Positions 8,860-18,720 of a stretch of DNA of 64,000 bases are shown here, one piece after another. Position 1 is the first letter of the stretch. The number at the start of each line of letters is the position of its first letter. The notes under the pieces were generated by a model that worked only from the letters and a program-made list of their open reading frames with translations, was not told the origin of the DNA and ran no database searches. The translations under genes and the position numbers were made by a program. The stretch is taken from assembly GCA_017999915.1 (NCBI GenBank), contig JAGNKX010000002.1, positions 186,001 to 250,000 of the forward strand, written 5' to 3'. Source of the stretch: Spirochaetota bacterium. Its GTDB lineage: Bacteria > Spirochaetota > UBA4802 > UBA5550.

Positions 8860-9642
8860 TCACCGGCGAAGATCCTTTGAGATGGAAAGGGCCGCTTCGG
8901 CGATCTCATCGAGGAACGGAACGAGCCCTTCCCGCGTAGTTCCCAGGGGAATCTTGACCTGCAGATCGAGGCATGAGAGGGCCTTTTCATCGCCGCCCAG
9001 GAGCTTGAGGGCGTTATCCCTGCCGATCATAACGGTCTCCCAGTCAGTGGAAACTCCGCAGCTTGCGGCGCGATCCGCCAGCTTTTTCATTTTATCGAGG
9101 GTGCCGATGGAAAGGCGGCTGAAGATCGACCGGGCCTCCTCCTCGCTTTGGTCCTTAACGGTATGCAGGTACAGGCCCGGCCCGGGATTGAGCCAACCGA
9201 GAAGGCTCCGCGCCGCACCGGACCGGTTCCCGGGAAATACCGCCAGGTGAAGCTTGAGGTTTTCGGTTTCAGGAACCTTGACGCGGCAGAGAACCATGAG
9301 GGAGCTGGCGCCGGGAAGCATCGGCGCGAAATCGCTCTTCGCGACCCTGGAATACTTGAAGCTTATGGGGAGGTCCCTATGCATCCCAAAGGCATAGAGA
9401 ATATTATAGAACGAAGCGAACTCCAGGTCAAGGCCGCCCAGGGTTTCCCTGAAGGAGGAGTCATGCTTTTTCTTGATGGAGGAGCCGATGGTGAAGCCGA
9501 TGGCCACAAGGACCGCGACCGCCAGCACCATTATCGCCAGCAGGGTGATATTCCTGCCCATGATCCCCGGGGCCACGGCAAAGAGGACCCCCAGAATGAC
9601 CAGGCAAACGATACCGGCGGTGATAAAACCGATTCTGTTCAA
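8860..9642 (-). CDS. Unknown membrane-anchored protein
   Basis: 260 residues from a TTG start at 9642, supported by AGGAG nine bases upstream; there is no ATG nearby. Two membrane helices (about 7-28 and 32-54) come first, then a soluble domain rich in Leu, Gly and charged residues, probably cytoplasmic given the KKKH after the second helix. I recognise no family. It stands alone, with the MITE-like element immediately downstream. Confidence 0.6.
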   Translation of the reverse strand: MNRIGFITAGIVCLVILGVLFAVAPGIMGRNITLLAIMVLAVAVLVAIGFTIGSSIKKKHDSSFRETLGGLDLEFASFYNILYAFGMHRDLPISFKYSRVAKSDFAPMLPGASSLMVLCRVKVPETENLKLHLAVFPGNRSGAARSLLGWLNPGPGLYLHTVKDQSEEEARSIFSRLSIGTLDKMKKLADRAASCGVSTDWETVMIGRDNALKLLGGDEKALSCLDLQVKIPLGTTREGLVPFLDEIAEAALSISKDLRR

Positions 9643-9900
9643 AGGCAGCTCCTATCTCATGCATCACCCTGCACTATCCGTATGTAAGAGTCAATTATTT
9701 TTGCAGGGACCGATTGTCAGGAAAAATCAGAATCCCTAAAGGCATCATCGACATCATATCACCCCTGGAGCTTTTTTTTACTTGATTAATTCGGTCTTCG
9801 AGCATAGGATCTTCAAAAAAGGCCCGCATAACAGCCATGGACGCGGCCTTCCCCATGGCGCTGCATCTGTGTATAGAAAAATCCGTGAAAGGAGCCGCCC

Positions 9901-12105
9901 GTGCCATCATCAATAAAAACAGTGCCGATTGTTCTGTTAATGGTCCTCCTTGTTTTGGCATGCGCTCCCACCCGGCATCATCGGCCAGGAGCGGCTGACG
10001 GCGTCCTTGACCTGGCCGGCTACTCCCTCGAAAGGAATGGTCCGGTGGCCCTCGATGGAGAGTGGGAGTTTTACTGGAAAAGGTTCATTGATCCCCTGTC
10101 ATTCCAGGGACCGGAACCTCCCCTGCCCGATAATTTCATTGGGGTGCCGCGATTCTGGGACGGCCACCGCGTGGGAAGCAGAACCATCGGCGCAACGGGA
10201 TTTGCCACGTACCGGCTCACGATAAAAAACTGCTCATACCGCGGCGTGGCGGGCATTAAATTTTCCGAGACCAGCACCGCCTTCAGGCTTTACGTAAACG
10301 GGGCTGAGATCTATGCCTGCGGCCGACCCGGCGAGGACCGGGAAAGCGCGGTGCCCCGGTGGCTGGGCGATACCGCCTATTTCAAATCAGCGGCCGACAC
10401 CGTTGACATTGTAGTTCACGTGTCGAATTATCATTACATCAGGGGCGGTCTCTTTAAATCAGTCAAGCTCGGCACCGCCGACGAAATCAAATCGGCCCAT
10501 GAAATGTCTTCATGGATCGATTTTTTCATATTCGGCAGCCTGTGCATCATGGGTTTGTACAACCTGGGCCTTGCGGCCCTCAGAAGAAAAGACCGGTCAC
10601 CGCTCTATTTCGGGATATCCTGCCTGCTCATCGCGTTGCGATCCCTTTCCTCGGGCGAGCACTATCTCACACACCTGCTTCCCCTGGCGTCGTGGGAGTT
10701 GCTTCACAAAATCGAAGTCCTGTCCTTCACCGCTCTTATACCGGTTTTTATGATGTATCTTCAATCGCTCTTCCCTGATCGATTCCACCGGCGGGTCATC
10801 ATACTGTCCGCCGCCGTGAGCGGAGTTATTTCACTGATCGTGCTGGCGACCCCGTCCACCGTGTATTCGCGCACGGCTCTTTTTTTCCAGGTCTTCACCA
10901 TCGCCATGATGGTCTATGGCATCGTCATGCTCATAGGCGCCGCCCGAAGGCACCGGGAAGGATCTGCCATTATTCTCACGGGATTCATGCTCCTGGCCTT
11001 GAGCGCCATCAATGACATTCTGTACGACAGAAGCATCATACAGACGGCCTACCTTTCGCACATTGGCCTCTTTGTATTTATCTTTTCACAGGGCTACCTG
11101 CTCCTGGCGCGGTTTTCAAACTCCTTTGACCGCATTGAGAAACTCACCGACGACCTGCAGCGCTCATTCAAAGAGATAGAGAACAAGAATATTTCCCTCA
11201 TTTCCGCCAACCGCGAGCTGGAGGAGCTTAAAAACGGCCTGGAGAAAATCGTCGAAGAACGGACAGATGAACTTCATTCGGCCCTGGCGGAAATGGAACA
11301 GATGAACGATCAGCTCATCACAACCAACAGGTCCCTCAAGGAGGCCCATAAGGCGGCAGAGGCGGACATGAAGATGGCCGCCAACGTGCAGACCGCGGTT
11401 ATCCTCAAGGACCCGCCCCGGATCGACGGGTGGGACATCGCCTGCAGGTACATCCCCATGGCAGGCGTTTCCGGCGATTTTTACGATTTTTACAAGTTCG
11501 GCGACAGTCTCACGGGCGTGGGGCTCTTTGACGTTTCGGGACATGGCATCTCCTCGGGACTCATAACCATGACGGCCAAGACGATCCTCTTCAGGCTTTT
11601 CAGGGAATACCACGATAAGAATTTCTCCCAGACCTTCACCCGGTTCAACATGGAGCTCCATCGGGAAATCGGGCAGGCCTATTATTATCTGACCGGCGTG
11701 CTCCTGAAAATCAGCGGCGGCGACGTCGAATACCTCAACGCGGCCCATATCGATATACTGGTGAAGGGCAATGGCGGCGTTCATCCGGTACGGCACGATA
11801 ACGGCGAAGAAAACAACGGCTTTCTCCTCGGGATTATGCCCGACGAGCATCAGTACCCGATGATCCCTTTTACGGTTGCGCCCGGCGAGGTCATCGCCAT
11901 CTTCACCGACGGTCTCATCGAGGCGCATAAAATAGAACTGGAGACGTACGGCATGAAGCGGCTCATGGCTTCACTGGAGTCGGCGCCGGACGGCAGCGCC
12001 CGGGAGATTCTTGACCGCCTGCTCAGGGACCTTTATTCCTTCACAGGAGAGGACAGGTTAACGGACGACCTCACCCTAATTATCATGAAGCGCGAGAGTA
12101 AATGA
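9901..12105 (+). CDS. 7TM-DISM receptor with PP2C (SpoIIE/RsbU) phosphatase output
   Basis: 734 residues from a GTG start with AAGGAG about seven bases before it. The N-terminus ends in a lipobox-like LACAP. Residues about 30-190 form a DISM-type extracellular sensor (NGPVALDGEWEFYWKRF...), about 195-410 seven membrane helices, about 415-490 a coiled coil, and about 490-734 a PP2C serine phosphatase. Its metal acids are in GVSGDFYDF, LFDVSGHG, FTDGLIEA and DRLTDDLTL. RsbU-like phosphatases dephosphorylate anti-sigma-factor antagonists, so this is a ligand receptor that could switch on a sigma-factor pathway. The stop overlaps the next start as ATGA. Confidence 0.88.
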   Translation: MPSSIKTVPIVLLMVLLVLACAPTRHHRPGAADGVLDLAGYSLERNGPVALDGEWEFYWKRFIDPLSFQGPEPPLPDNFIGVPRFWDGHRVGSRTIGATGFATYRLTIKNCSYRGVAGIKFSETSTAFRLYVNGAEIYACGRPGEDRESAVPRWLGDTAYFKSAADTVDIVVHVSNYHYIRGGLFKSVKLGTADEIKSAHEMSSWIDFFIFGSLCIMGLYNLGLAALRRKDRSPLYFGISCLLIALRSLSSGEHYLTHLLPLASWELLHKIEVLSFTALIPVFMMYLQSLFPDRFHRRVIILSAAVSGVISLIVLATPSTVYSRTALFFQVFTIAMMVYGIVMLIGAARRHREGSAIILTGFMLLALSAINDILYDRSIIQTAYLSHIGLFVFIFSQGYLLLARFSNSFDRIEKLTDDLQRSFKEIENKNISLISANRELEELKNGLEKIVEERTDELHSALAEMEQMNDQLITTNRSLKEAHKAAEADMKMAANVQTAVILKDPPRIDGWDIACRYIPMAGVSGDFYDFYKFGDSLTGVGLFDVSGHGISSGLITMTAKTILFRLFREYHDKNFSQTFTRFNMELHREIGQAYYYLTGVLLKISGGDVEYLNAAHIDILVKGNGGVHPVRHDNGEENNGFLLGIMPDEHQYPMIPFTVAPGEVIAIFTDGLIEAHKIELETYGMKRLMASLESAPDGSAREILDRLLRDLYSFTGEDRLTDDLTLIIMKRESK

Positions 12106-13064
12106 TAATGGACGCTTTCATTAACACCTTCAACGCCGTCACGGTCATACTGGGGCTGGGGCTTCTCGGCTTTTTCGTCGTAAGAAGGAAGATACTGCCC
12201 GAAAGCGTGCTATCGGTCATAACCCCGCTGGTGATCAATATCGCCCTTCCCTGCATGGTGTTTCATAATATCGTCCGGCAGTTCAACCCGGCGGAATCGC
12301 CCGGGTGGTGGAAGCTGCCCCTCTACTGGTGCGCCTTCACTGCCGGCCTCGCGGCCCTGAGCCTCATCTTCAGGTTCGCGGTTAAGAGCGACATTCGCGG
12401 TGAGTTCTCCCTGAGCCTCTTCTACCAGAACGGGCTCTTCATCCCGACTGCGATAATCACGGGCCTCTTCGGCGAAAGCCCGGTCCAGCTCTCGACGCTG
12501 TTCCTTTTCATGATCCTGTATCCGGCATTCTTCTTCAACACCTACCATCATTTTCTCTATGGAAACAGGTCCGATCTTTTCAGGATAAACTGGGAAAAGA
12601 TGCTGAACCCGGTCCTGGCGGCAACGGTGCTGGCCCTCCTCGTCCGGCTTTTCCACCTGCAGGATTACATACCGCGGTTCGCCCTCTCGATCATCTCCCA
12701 GGTGGGCAACATCACCATACCGCTGATCATGATCAGCCTGGGGGGCACCATCTATATCGATTTCATGAGGCGGGGAACGATCCGCTGGGCCGAGATCACC
12801 AAGTTCATTATCATAAAAAATATCGTTTTCCCCGCGGTGACGCTGGGGGCGCTTGTACTGCTGAGGCCCGATTTCCCCGTGGCTTTCATCATCCTCCTTG
12901 AAAGCGCCGTGCCCCCCATCACCACCCTTCCGACCCTGATCGAACAGGAGAACGGGAACAGCGCCGCGGTGAACCAGTTCTTCCTGGGGAGCCTGCTCTT
13001 CTCCTTAGTTTCGATCCCCGCGGCCCTTTCAGCTTTCAGCCTCTTTTTCACCGCTCCGCGTTGA
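12102..13064 (+). CDS. AEC (auxin efflux carrier) family transporter
   Basis: 320 residues with about ten membrane helices in two halves, as in the AEC/malonate permease family. Characteristic segments are VITPLVINIALPCMVFHNI in helix 2 and VGNITIPLIMISLGGTI in the second half. Members export or import small carboxylates or similar compounds; the substrate here is unknown. The ATG overlaps the phosphatase stop by four bases, and a second ATG at 12108 is possible. The tight coupling suggests the receptor and the carrier handle the same compound. Confidence 0.85.
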   Translation: MIMDAFINTFNAVTVILGLGLLGFFVVRRKILPESVLSVITPLVINIALPCMVFHNIVRQFNPAESPGWWKLPLYWCAFTAGLAALSLIFRFAVKSDIRGEFSLSLFYQNGLFIPTAIITGLFGESPVQLSTLFLFMILYPAFFFNTYHHFLYGNRSDLFRINWEKMLNPVLAATVLALLVRLFHLQDYIPRFALSIISQVGNITIPLIMISLGGTIYIDFMRRGTIRWAEITKFIIIKNIVFPAVTLGALVLLRPDFPVAFIILLESAVPPITTLPTLIEQENGNSAAVNQFFLGSLLFSLVSIPAALSAFSLFFTAPR

Positions 13065-13068
13065 CCAT

Positions 13069-13102
13069 AGCGATTGTTATCGGTATTTCCGGGGTCAGAG
13101 CA
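13069..13102 (+). repeat. Composite of the 16-bp palindrome (imperfect) and the GGGGTCAGAGCA 12-mer
   Basis: AGCGATTGTTATCGGT (13069-13084) matches ACCGATAGTTATCGGT at 14 of 16 bases and is followed six bases later by GGGGTCAGAGCA (13091-13102). The same two motifs lie side by side at 20192-20230. A further core CGATAGTTATCG is at 13174-13185. Confidence 0.6.
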
Positions 13103-13154
13103 AGTCCTATGGTTCTATCCGCCTGTCAGAAAAGGATTAACCAGCTATTGTGCG

Positions 13155-13370
13155 TCAGAGTGACCTGTAATTTCGATAGTTATCGCTTATTCCAAGGTAC
13201 TGCAACAAAGCCACCATCGCCTCTACGCCGATAACATGCATAATTTGTAGCGGCCTTATCATGAATAAACCTGCCACAGGTTTAAGAACAGTCTGCCAGA
13301 TATATAGTTGTCGGTTATGACCGAAATAGGAAACAACCGTGACAAGATACCCCATCCATCCAGCAATCAA
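13155..13370 (-). CDS. Possible small protein coupled to the AlgJ-like gene
   Basis: 71 codons starting with TTG at 13370 that overlaps the stop of the upstream gene as TTGA. The protein would be fairly hydrophobic and matches no family I know. Its last codons run through a copy of the CGATAGTTATCG repeat, so the frame may be fortuitous. The overlap is the only positive evidence. Confidence 0.25.
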   Translation of the reverse strand: MIAGWMGYLVTVVSYFGHNRQLYIWQTVLKPVAGLFMIRPLQIMHVIGVEAMVALLQYLGISDNYRNYRSL

Positions 13371-14506
13371 TTCAAGAATTTTATGGCATCCTCAATAAAT
13401 CCATAGCCAAGAACAAAAAGTGTTTGTTCATTCGCTTCTATTAGCACAATATCCTTTTTCATCACCAATTGCTTGAGATTATCCGGGGACTTGTCGATCG
13501 GGCCGAGGGTTCCCTCAGGGTATTTGCTGTTCTTTTCATAATAATAGAAAAAATCACGGTTGAGATACACATTGTGCTTGTCTAAATAGTATAAAACCAT
13601 CTTCAGGTAACTCCCCCCTATAACAAGCACCCTTGGCCTGAAGAATTTTCCGCTGTCCGCCGTGGTCTGGGGATAATAATACAAATCATCGTAAAAGCTC
13701 CGCTTATATTTGATATTTGACAGCGCAGCCAGGTCGCAATCATGCCTGAAGGGAACCGCTTTCTCCGTGACCGCATTGCATGTAATATCCGCCATCCTGC
13801 GGTTCACATCCTTCTCGATTTTTGACAGGAGATCCCGGGTGAAATAATACGCGGCATAATAACTCCAGTGAGTGCCGCTTTTCGTATAGATATTCTTTAT
13901 CTTGTTCTTTTTTAATTTAACCATAAAAACATGCCCATCGATATAATTGATATTATATTTACTCAACAATGGGAGTATTTTTTCATAATTGGTCATTTCC
14001 CTGACATGTTTATTAGCCAAGTATTTTTCTTTTACATATTCCGGATACACGCTGACCTTGCTGGGGGTTATGACAAAGAGGCAGTATTTCCCATATGACG
14101 CGAGTTTTTTCTGCAGAATGCCCAGATTCTTCACCTTGGTTTCCAGCTGCTCGCCGGATATGGCGTCCAGGCCGTTATAGGAATCGATGTACACTTTCTC
14201 AAAGAGCCAGCTGTCCTTGCCGAGAACTATTTTAGATGAATACTTTGACGACAGATCCCCGAAAACCGAATAATTCATCTGGTTGTCATAGATAATAGCC
14301 CTGCCCCTCAATCCGATATTTTCCGAAAGAAATTTTTCCAGATCCTGCTGAAATTTTCCCGAAATAAAATCCTTAACGTTGAAGGCGGGCTTCATTGTCT
14401 TTATTTCAGAGCCGTTCAACGGCAAATCCGGCAATAGCTTCTTGAAGGGAGCAATCCCTATAATAACAACGCCAAGCAACAATGATATCAAAGCAAGTCG
14501 TCTCAT
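13367..14506 (-). CDS. AlgJ/AlgX-like SGNH-type O-acetyltransferase partner protein
   Basis: 379 residues with an N-terminal membrane anchor (about 4-20). It resembles the SGNH/DHHW-type proteins that pair with MBOAT acyltransferases. GKDSWLFEK (about 96-104) is the typical early motif, GTHWSYYAAYY (211-221, His213) matches the D-T-H-W motif, and VLVIGGSYLK carries the likely nucleophile Ser. The motif Asp before Thr-His-Trp is Gly211 here, so catalysis may be altered or the aspartate supplied elsewhere. It sits three bases downstream of the MBOAT gene, and the pair should acetylate an extracytoplasmic glycan. Confidence 0.8.
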   Translation of the reverse strand: MRRLALISLLLGVVIIGIAPFKKLLPDLPLNGSEIKTMKPAFNVKDFISGKFQQDLEKFLSENIGLRGRAIIYDNQMNYSVFGDLSSKYSSKIVLGKDSWLFEKVYIDSYNGLDAISGEQLETKVKNLGILQKKLASYGKYCLFVITPSKVSVYPEYVKEKYLANKHVREMTNYEKILPLLSKYNINYIDGHVFMVKLKKNKIKNIYTKSGTHWSYYAAYYFTRDLLSKIEKDVNRRMADITCNAVTEKAVPFRHDCDLAALSNIKYKRSFYDDLYYYPQTTADSGKFFRPRVLVIGGSYLKMVLYYLDKHNVYLNRDFFYYYEKNSKYPEGTLGPIDKSPDNLKQLVMKKDIVLIEANEQTLFVLGYGFIEDAIKFLN

Positions 14507-14509
14507 ATG

Positions 14510-15940
14510 TTAAAACCTGAAATAGATAAAGGGTTTAAAGCTATTGTTAACCAGTGAAAAATACGAAAGAACGAACAGGGAATACATTACGCAGACCTTC
14601 AGGAAAGCGAATTGGTTTGCGGACAATTTATCTTTAATACTTTTCGCATATTCAAGGATGCCATCGGGAATGAAGCTGATGACAACGGCAAGGATCAGGA
14701 TAAAAACACCCCTGTTGTCTATCAGGTCTGAGAATAGTATCTTTGATGATACCTCGTTGATCGACGTGACATCGAACATCCGCCCCAGATATTTTACCGC
14801 ATTGGTCATGTTTTCGGACCGGAATAAAACCCATCCGATCATTATGAAGAAAAATGTTATGCCTGCGTTTACCGCGCCGCCCAGACTTTTTGACTTCTCC
14901 AGCCAGAATTTCTTATCCGCCACAAGAAATAATCCATGATAGACACCCCATATGATGAAGGTCCAGTTGGCGCCATGCCAGATGCCGGATATCAGGAAAA
15001 CGACCCAGAGATTGAAATAATTCCGTAATACTGACACCCTGTTACCGCCGAGAGGAATATAGACATACTCCTTGAACCACTGCGAAAGTGACATGTGCCA
15101 TCTTCGCCAGAATTCCGTGAAGTTTTTTGCGATATACGGCCTGTTGAAGTTTTCCTTGAATTGAAATCCGAGCATCCGGGCGATGCCTATGGCCATGTCC
15201 GAATATCCGGCAAAATCGAAGTAGATCTGGAAGGTATAGCACAGTATGCCGAGCCAGGCGTATGCCGGGGTCATATGGTTGTAATCCAGGGCAAAAACCT
15301 TATCGGCAACATCGCCAAGTGTATTTGCAATCAATACTTTTTTTGAAAGCCCGATGATGAATCGAAAGACGCCATTGAAACTGTCCTGCAAGGATCGTGA
15401 GCGGCTTATCAGCTGATCCGATAGCTCATGGTACAGAATGATGGGGCCCTGTACAAGCTTCGGGAACAAGGCGACATACAGGGAGAAATTCAGAAAGCCG
15501 GCCGATTGCGCCTTGCCCCTGTACAGGTCAACGAGATAGCTCAACTTGTGGAAGACGATGAAAGATATGCCGAGTATATACGCACTGGATGACCATGTAA
15601 TGGCTGGTTGATGAATGATCTGTGCCATGCTGTTGATCTGGGCTATGAAAAAATTCAGGTACTTGAAGTATATCAGCAAGCCTAAATTTTCGATAATCCC
15701 GATTATTAATAACAATCTCTTTCTACCGGTTTTGCATATCAATTCTCCCAGTATATAATCAATGACAGTGCTTATGATCAATACCGCCAGACCAACAGGC
15801 GTACTCCAGAGGTAGAATAAATAACTGAAGACCAGAATGTATAGATTCCTCAGGAGGTTTTTGTTTCGTGGAATAATATAGTACAGAATCAGGAAAAGGG
15901 GCAAAAAAAAGAATATAAAGATATAGGAACTAAAATTCAT
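14510..15940 (-). CDS. MBOAT-family O-acyltransferase (AlgI/DltB-like)
   Basis: 476 residues with about ten membrane helices. The conserved MBOAT block is FNRPYIAKNFTEFWRRWHMS (His282) followed by YVYIPLGGNR and LISGIWHGANWTFIIWG (His322, catalytic). AlgI-type proteins move acetyl groups across the membrane to an SGNH partner, here the next gene. The target glycan cannot be told from the sequence. AGGA lies about ten bases before the ATG. Confidence 0.9.
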   Translation of the reverse strand: MNFSSYIFIFFFLPLFLILYYIIPRNKNLLRNLYILVFSYLFYLWSTPVGLAVLIISTVIDYILGELICKTGRKRLLLIIGIIENLGLLIYFKYLNFFIAQINSMAQIIHQPAITWSSSAYILGISFIVFHKLSYLVDLYRGKAQSAGFLNFSLYVALFPKLVQGPIILYHELSDQLISRSRSLQDSFNGVFRFIIGLSKKVLIANTLGDVADKVFALDYNHMTPAYAWLGILCYTFQIYFDFAGYSDMAIGIARMLGFQFKENFNRPYIAKNFTEFWRRWHMSLSQWFKEYVYIPLGGNRVSVLRNYFNLWVVFLISGIWHGANWTFIIWGVYHGLFLVADKKFWLEKSKSLGGAVNAGITFFFIMIGWVLFRSENMTNAVKYLGRMFDVTSINEVSSKILFSDLIDNRGVFILILAVVISFIPDGILEYAKSIKDKLSANQFAFLKVCVMYSLFVLSYFSLVNNSFKPFIYFRF

Positions 15941-16271
15941 GTATCATATCCTGAACGTTAACGGTAAAACTCTTTATTAAATCATTCAAATATAATATAG
16001 CTTGATCCCATGACCGGATAAAGTTTATACAATATACCGGCTTTAATGGTATTCATTCATTCCTGTTTTAGGGCTCTTCAGTACAAACAGTACTGTGCGG
16101 GGATTTTAAATCGTGTGCATCGATAGAAATAGATTAATTATTAGATACACAATTAGCCCTTATGTGAAATATTCAAAACAGTTCATGAAAAGATCAAGTA
16201 ATATATGTTAAAAAATGATAGAAACGCCTAAGCCCGGCAAAATACACAGGAGCACCGGGAAAATGAAGAAT
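15941..16271. other. AT-rich intergenic region upstream of the MBOAT gene
   Basis: About 330 bases without a credible gene. It must hold the promoter of the AlgI/AlgJ pair on the minus strand, but I cannot single out one hexamer pair. A short plus-strand frame from 16215 runs into the next gene's antisense and has no ribosome site. Confidence 0.3.
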
Positions 16272-16299
16272 AAAAAAAAGCGGGGATACTCATCCTCGC
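16272..16299 (-). terminator. Terminator of the leuA operon
   Basis: On the minus strand GCGAGGAT (16292-16299), loop GAGT, ATCCCCGC (16280-16287), then eight T (16272-16279). One mismatch in an eight-base stem. Confidence 0.75.
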
Positions 16300-16339
16300 C
16301 CTTATATTCGCTCTTCATTGACAGTGTCATTCACCATTG

Positions 16340-16915
16340 TTACCAATCTTCATTATTCTTCTCGGAGCCATCGGTAGTCCTTATGCTATTCATGATAAAG
16401 ATAAAGGGACCGCTTGAAAATTTTTTATAGGGTTCTTCTTTATTTATATTGTAGACAAAAAAGTAATGCGAACCCTTGAAACGAAGAACCATTACCGCTG
16501 CGTACATGATATCCCCGCTGCTTCTGTTGCGTATGCCTCCACTGTAACCAAGGTTCTCAATGCCGGAGGGGAGCTTCAGTTTGATACGCTTCAATTCGAT
16601 CTCGGCATAACCGACAAATGTATCTTCCATGAACTTTTTAAGTGTCACGGACAGTTCCCGGCCGGAATCCGGCTCAGGACCCAGCATGACAAACAGCTCC
16701 GAATCCAGGGCATACCAATCCCTGGACGACGCGTTTCCAGCGGCAGCCGGTTTCCCGATGATCCGTTTCTCTTCGGCTGAAAGGTCCCATCCCTGAGGAG
16801 CCTCAATGGATATCATGCCGAGAGGCACCCTCCCGGCTGCATAGGCTATGCCGCTGTAGAGGATGATAGCCGGGATAGCCAGCTGAAGAATAATCAATAG
16901 TAAGCCTTTTTTCAT
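16340..16915 (-). CDS. Secreted protein of unknown function
   Basis: 191 residues with a signal peptide (about 1-27, ending AYAA). The mature part starts VPLGMISIEAPQGWDLSAEEK and is a mixed alpha/beta sequence without a motif I can name. GGAG lies nine bases before the ATG. It begins 21 bases after leuA on the same strand and shares its terminator, so it should be co-transcribed, though nothing in it suggests a role in leucine synthesis. Confidence 0.65.
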   Translation of the reverse strand: MKKGLLLIILQLAIPAIILYSGIAYAAGRVPLGMISIEAPQGWDLSAEEKRIIGKPAAAGNASSRDWYALDSELFVMLGPEPDSGRELSVTLKKFMEDTFVGYAEIELKRIKLKLPSGIENLGYSGGIRNRSSGDIMYAAVMVLRFKGSHYFFVYNINKEEPYKKFSSGPFIFIMNSIRTTDGSEKNNEDW

Positions 16916-16936
16916 AACCGGATCTCCGTGAATGCG

Positions 16937-18559
16937 TCAGACTCCTTCGCCGATGTTCCCGTTCCCGTTCCCGTTGCCGCCGTTCATGAGGTCACGGCGG
17001 CGCTGGCCGGCGATCTTCATGTATTCCAGCTTGTTCAGGGCGTCCACGAAGGAGTGGATCCCGGCGATGGACACGTCGATATTGGCGGAGCTGCCGAAGG
17101 CCTTGAGCTCCCTCCCCTCATACTCCTCCGACACGGTGCAGTGAACCTCTGCGACGGCGTCGGATCCGCCGGTGATGGCCACCAGGTTGAAAGAGGTGAT
17201 CTTTGCCGTGGTGCCGGTGATCCTCTTGACGGCCTTCACCCCGGCGTCGACGCCGCCGTTGCCGTGGGACACTTCAAAGGACTCGCGGTTTTCCTTCTTG
17301 TGATCCTTGATCGTCACCAGCGCCATGGGGGGCGAGAACATACCGGTCGATATCTGCACGTTCTCCACCTTGTAGCGCCGGTGCTCCTCGCCCTTGAACA
17401 GGGACTCGCCCACCAGGACCGTGAGGTCCTCGTCGAAGACCTCCTTCTTGCTGTCCGCCAGGGCCTTGAAGAGACGGAAGAACCGCTCGGTCTCATCCGT
17501 GTCGAGGTTGTAGCCGAGGGAGGCGAGACGGTCCAGGACCGCGTGGCGGCCCGAGTGCTTGCCCAGGACCAGGGAAGACTTGGAGATGCCCACGTCCTCG
17601 GGCCTCATGATCTCGTAGGTCATGGCATTTTTGAGTAGGCCGTCCTGGTGGATGCCCGACTCATGGGCGAAGGCGTTGCTGCCGACGACGGCCTTGTTGG
17701 GCTGCACCGACACGCCGGTGATGTTCGTCAGGAGCCGGCTCGTGGGAATGATCTGCTTCGTGTTGATGCCGGTATGCACCTTGAAAAGATCGCTCCTGGT
17801 CCTGATGGCCATGACGATCTCCTCCATCGAGGTGTTGCCGGCCCGCTCGCCGATGCCGTTGACCGTACACTCCACCTGGCGCGCCCCGGCCTCGATTGCC
17901 GCGAGGGAATTGGCCACGGCCAGGCCGAGGTCATTGTGGCAGTGGACCGATATGATGGCATTCGCTATGTTGGCCACATGGTCAAAAAGATACCTGATGA
18001 GACGGTGGAAGTCGGACGGGATCGCGTATCCCACCGTGTCGGGAATGTTGACCGTCACCGCCCCTGCCTCGATCACGGCCTGGACCATTTCCGCGAGGAA
18101 CACCGGGTCGCTCCGCGTTGCGTCCATGGGGGAGAACTCGACGTTTTTCGTATAGCTTTTAGCCTGCTTCACCGCCTCGACGGCCAGCTTCAGCACCTCC
18201 TCGCGGGTCTTCTTGAACTGGTGCTGGATATGGATGTCGGAGCTGGAAATGAAAGTGTGGATACGGGGATTCTCCGCCCCCTGGATGGCCTTCCAGGCGG
18301 TGTCGATATCCTTCTGGTTCGCCCGGGCCAGGCCTGCCACCTGAACGCCCTTGACCCTGTCGGCGATCATCTTCACCGCATCGAAATCGCCCTCTGAGGC
18401 GATGGGAAATCCCGCCTCGATCACGTCAACGCCGAGCTTGATGAGCTGGTCGGCGAAGATCATCTTTTCCTTCATATTCATGGTGAAACCGGGGGATTGT
18501 TCCCCGTCACGGAGGGTTGTATCGAATATTACGACTTTATCTTTATTTATTTCAGTCAT
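16937..18559 (-). CDS. leuA: 2-isopropylmalate synthase
   Basis: First committed step of leucine synthesis: condenses acetyl-CoA with 2-oxoisovalerate. 540 residues from ATG 18559, chosen for GGAG seven bases upstream; in-frame codons further upstream lack a ribosome site. The TIM-barrel catalytic part has DTTLRDGEQSPG (13-24) and SVHCHNDLG with the metal histidines. A LeuA dimer/regulatory domain with the leucine feedback site follows (about 390-520). The C-terminus ends in a Gly-Asn repeat (GGNGNGNGNIGEG), an odd flexible tail. A leader peptide and attenuator precede the gene. Confidence 0.93.
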   Translation of the reverse strand: MTEINKDKVVIFDTTLRDGEQSPGFTMNMKEKMIFADQLIKLGVDVIEAGFPIASEGDFDAVKMIADRVKGVQVAGLARANQKDIDTAWKAIQGAENPRIHTFISSSDIHIQHQFKKTREEVLKLAVEAVKQAKSYTKNVEFSPMDATRSDPVFLAEMVQAVIEAGAVTVNIPDTVGYAIPSDFHRLIRYLFDHVANIANAIISVHCHNDLGLAVANSLAAIEAGARQVECTVNGIGERAGNTSMEEIVMAIRTRSDLFKVHTGINTKQIIPTSRLLTNITGVSVQPNKAVVGSNAFAHESGIHQDGLLKNAMTYEIMRPEDVGISKSSLVLGKHSGRHAVLDRLASLGYNLDTDETERFFRLFKALADSKKEVFDEDLTVLVGESLFKGEEHRRYKVENVQISTGMFSPPMALVTIKDHKKENRESFEVSHGNGGVDAGVKAVKRITGTTAKITSFNLVAITGGSDAVAEVHCTVSEEYEGRELKAFGSSANIDVSIAGIHSFVDALNKLEYMKIAGQRRRDLMNGGNGNGNGNIGEGV

Positions 18560-18720
18560 GGTTTTTCTCCTTTTCGGGTAGTATGGTATTATATAGGATA
18601 CGATCCTCCCCAAGCAACAAGGGGCATAGACCCCGCCACCTCCCCGGATTCAGAACATCACCATTATAATCCATTCATATACCTGCCTGTGCTATCCGTT
18701 TTACAATCACATCATAACAT

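Noticed and set aside
16215-16430. Short plus-strand frame across the leuA-operon terminator
   Set aside because: It overlaps the terminator and the end of a gene on the other strand.
18559-18720. T-box or metabolite riboswitch before leuA
   Set aside because: The leucine-codon run and competing hairpins explain regulation; no T-box or aptamer pattern seen.
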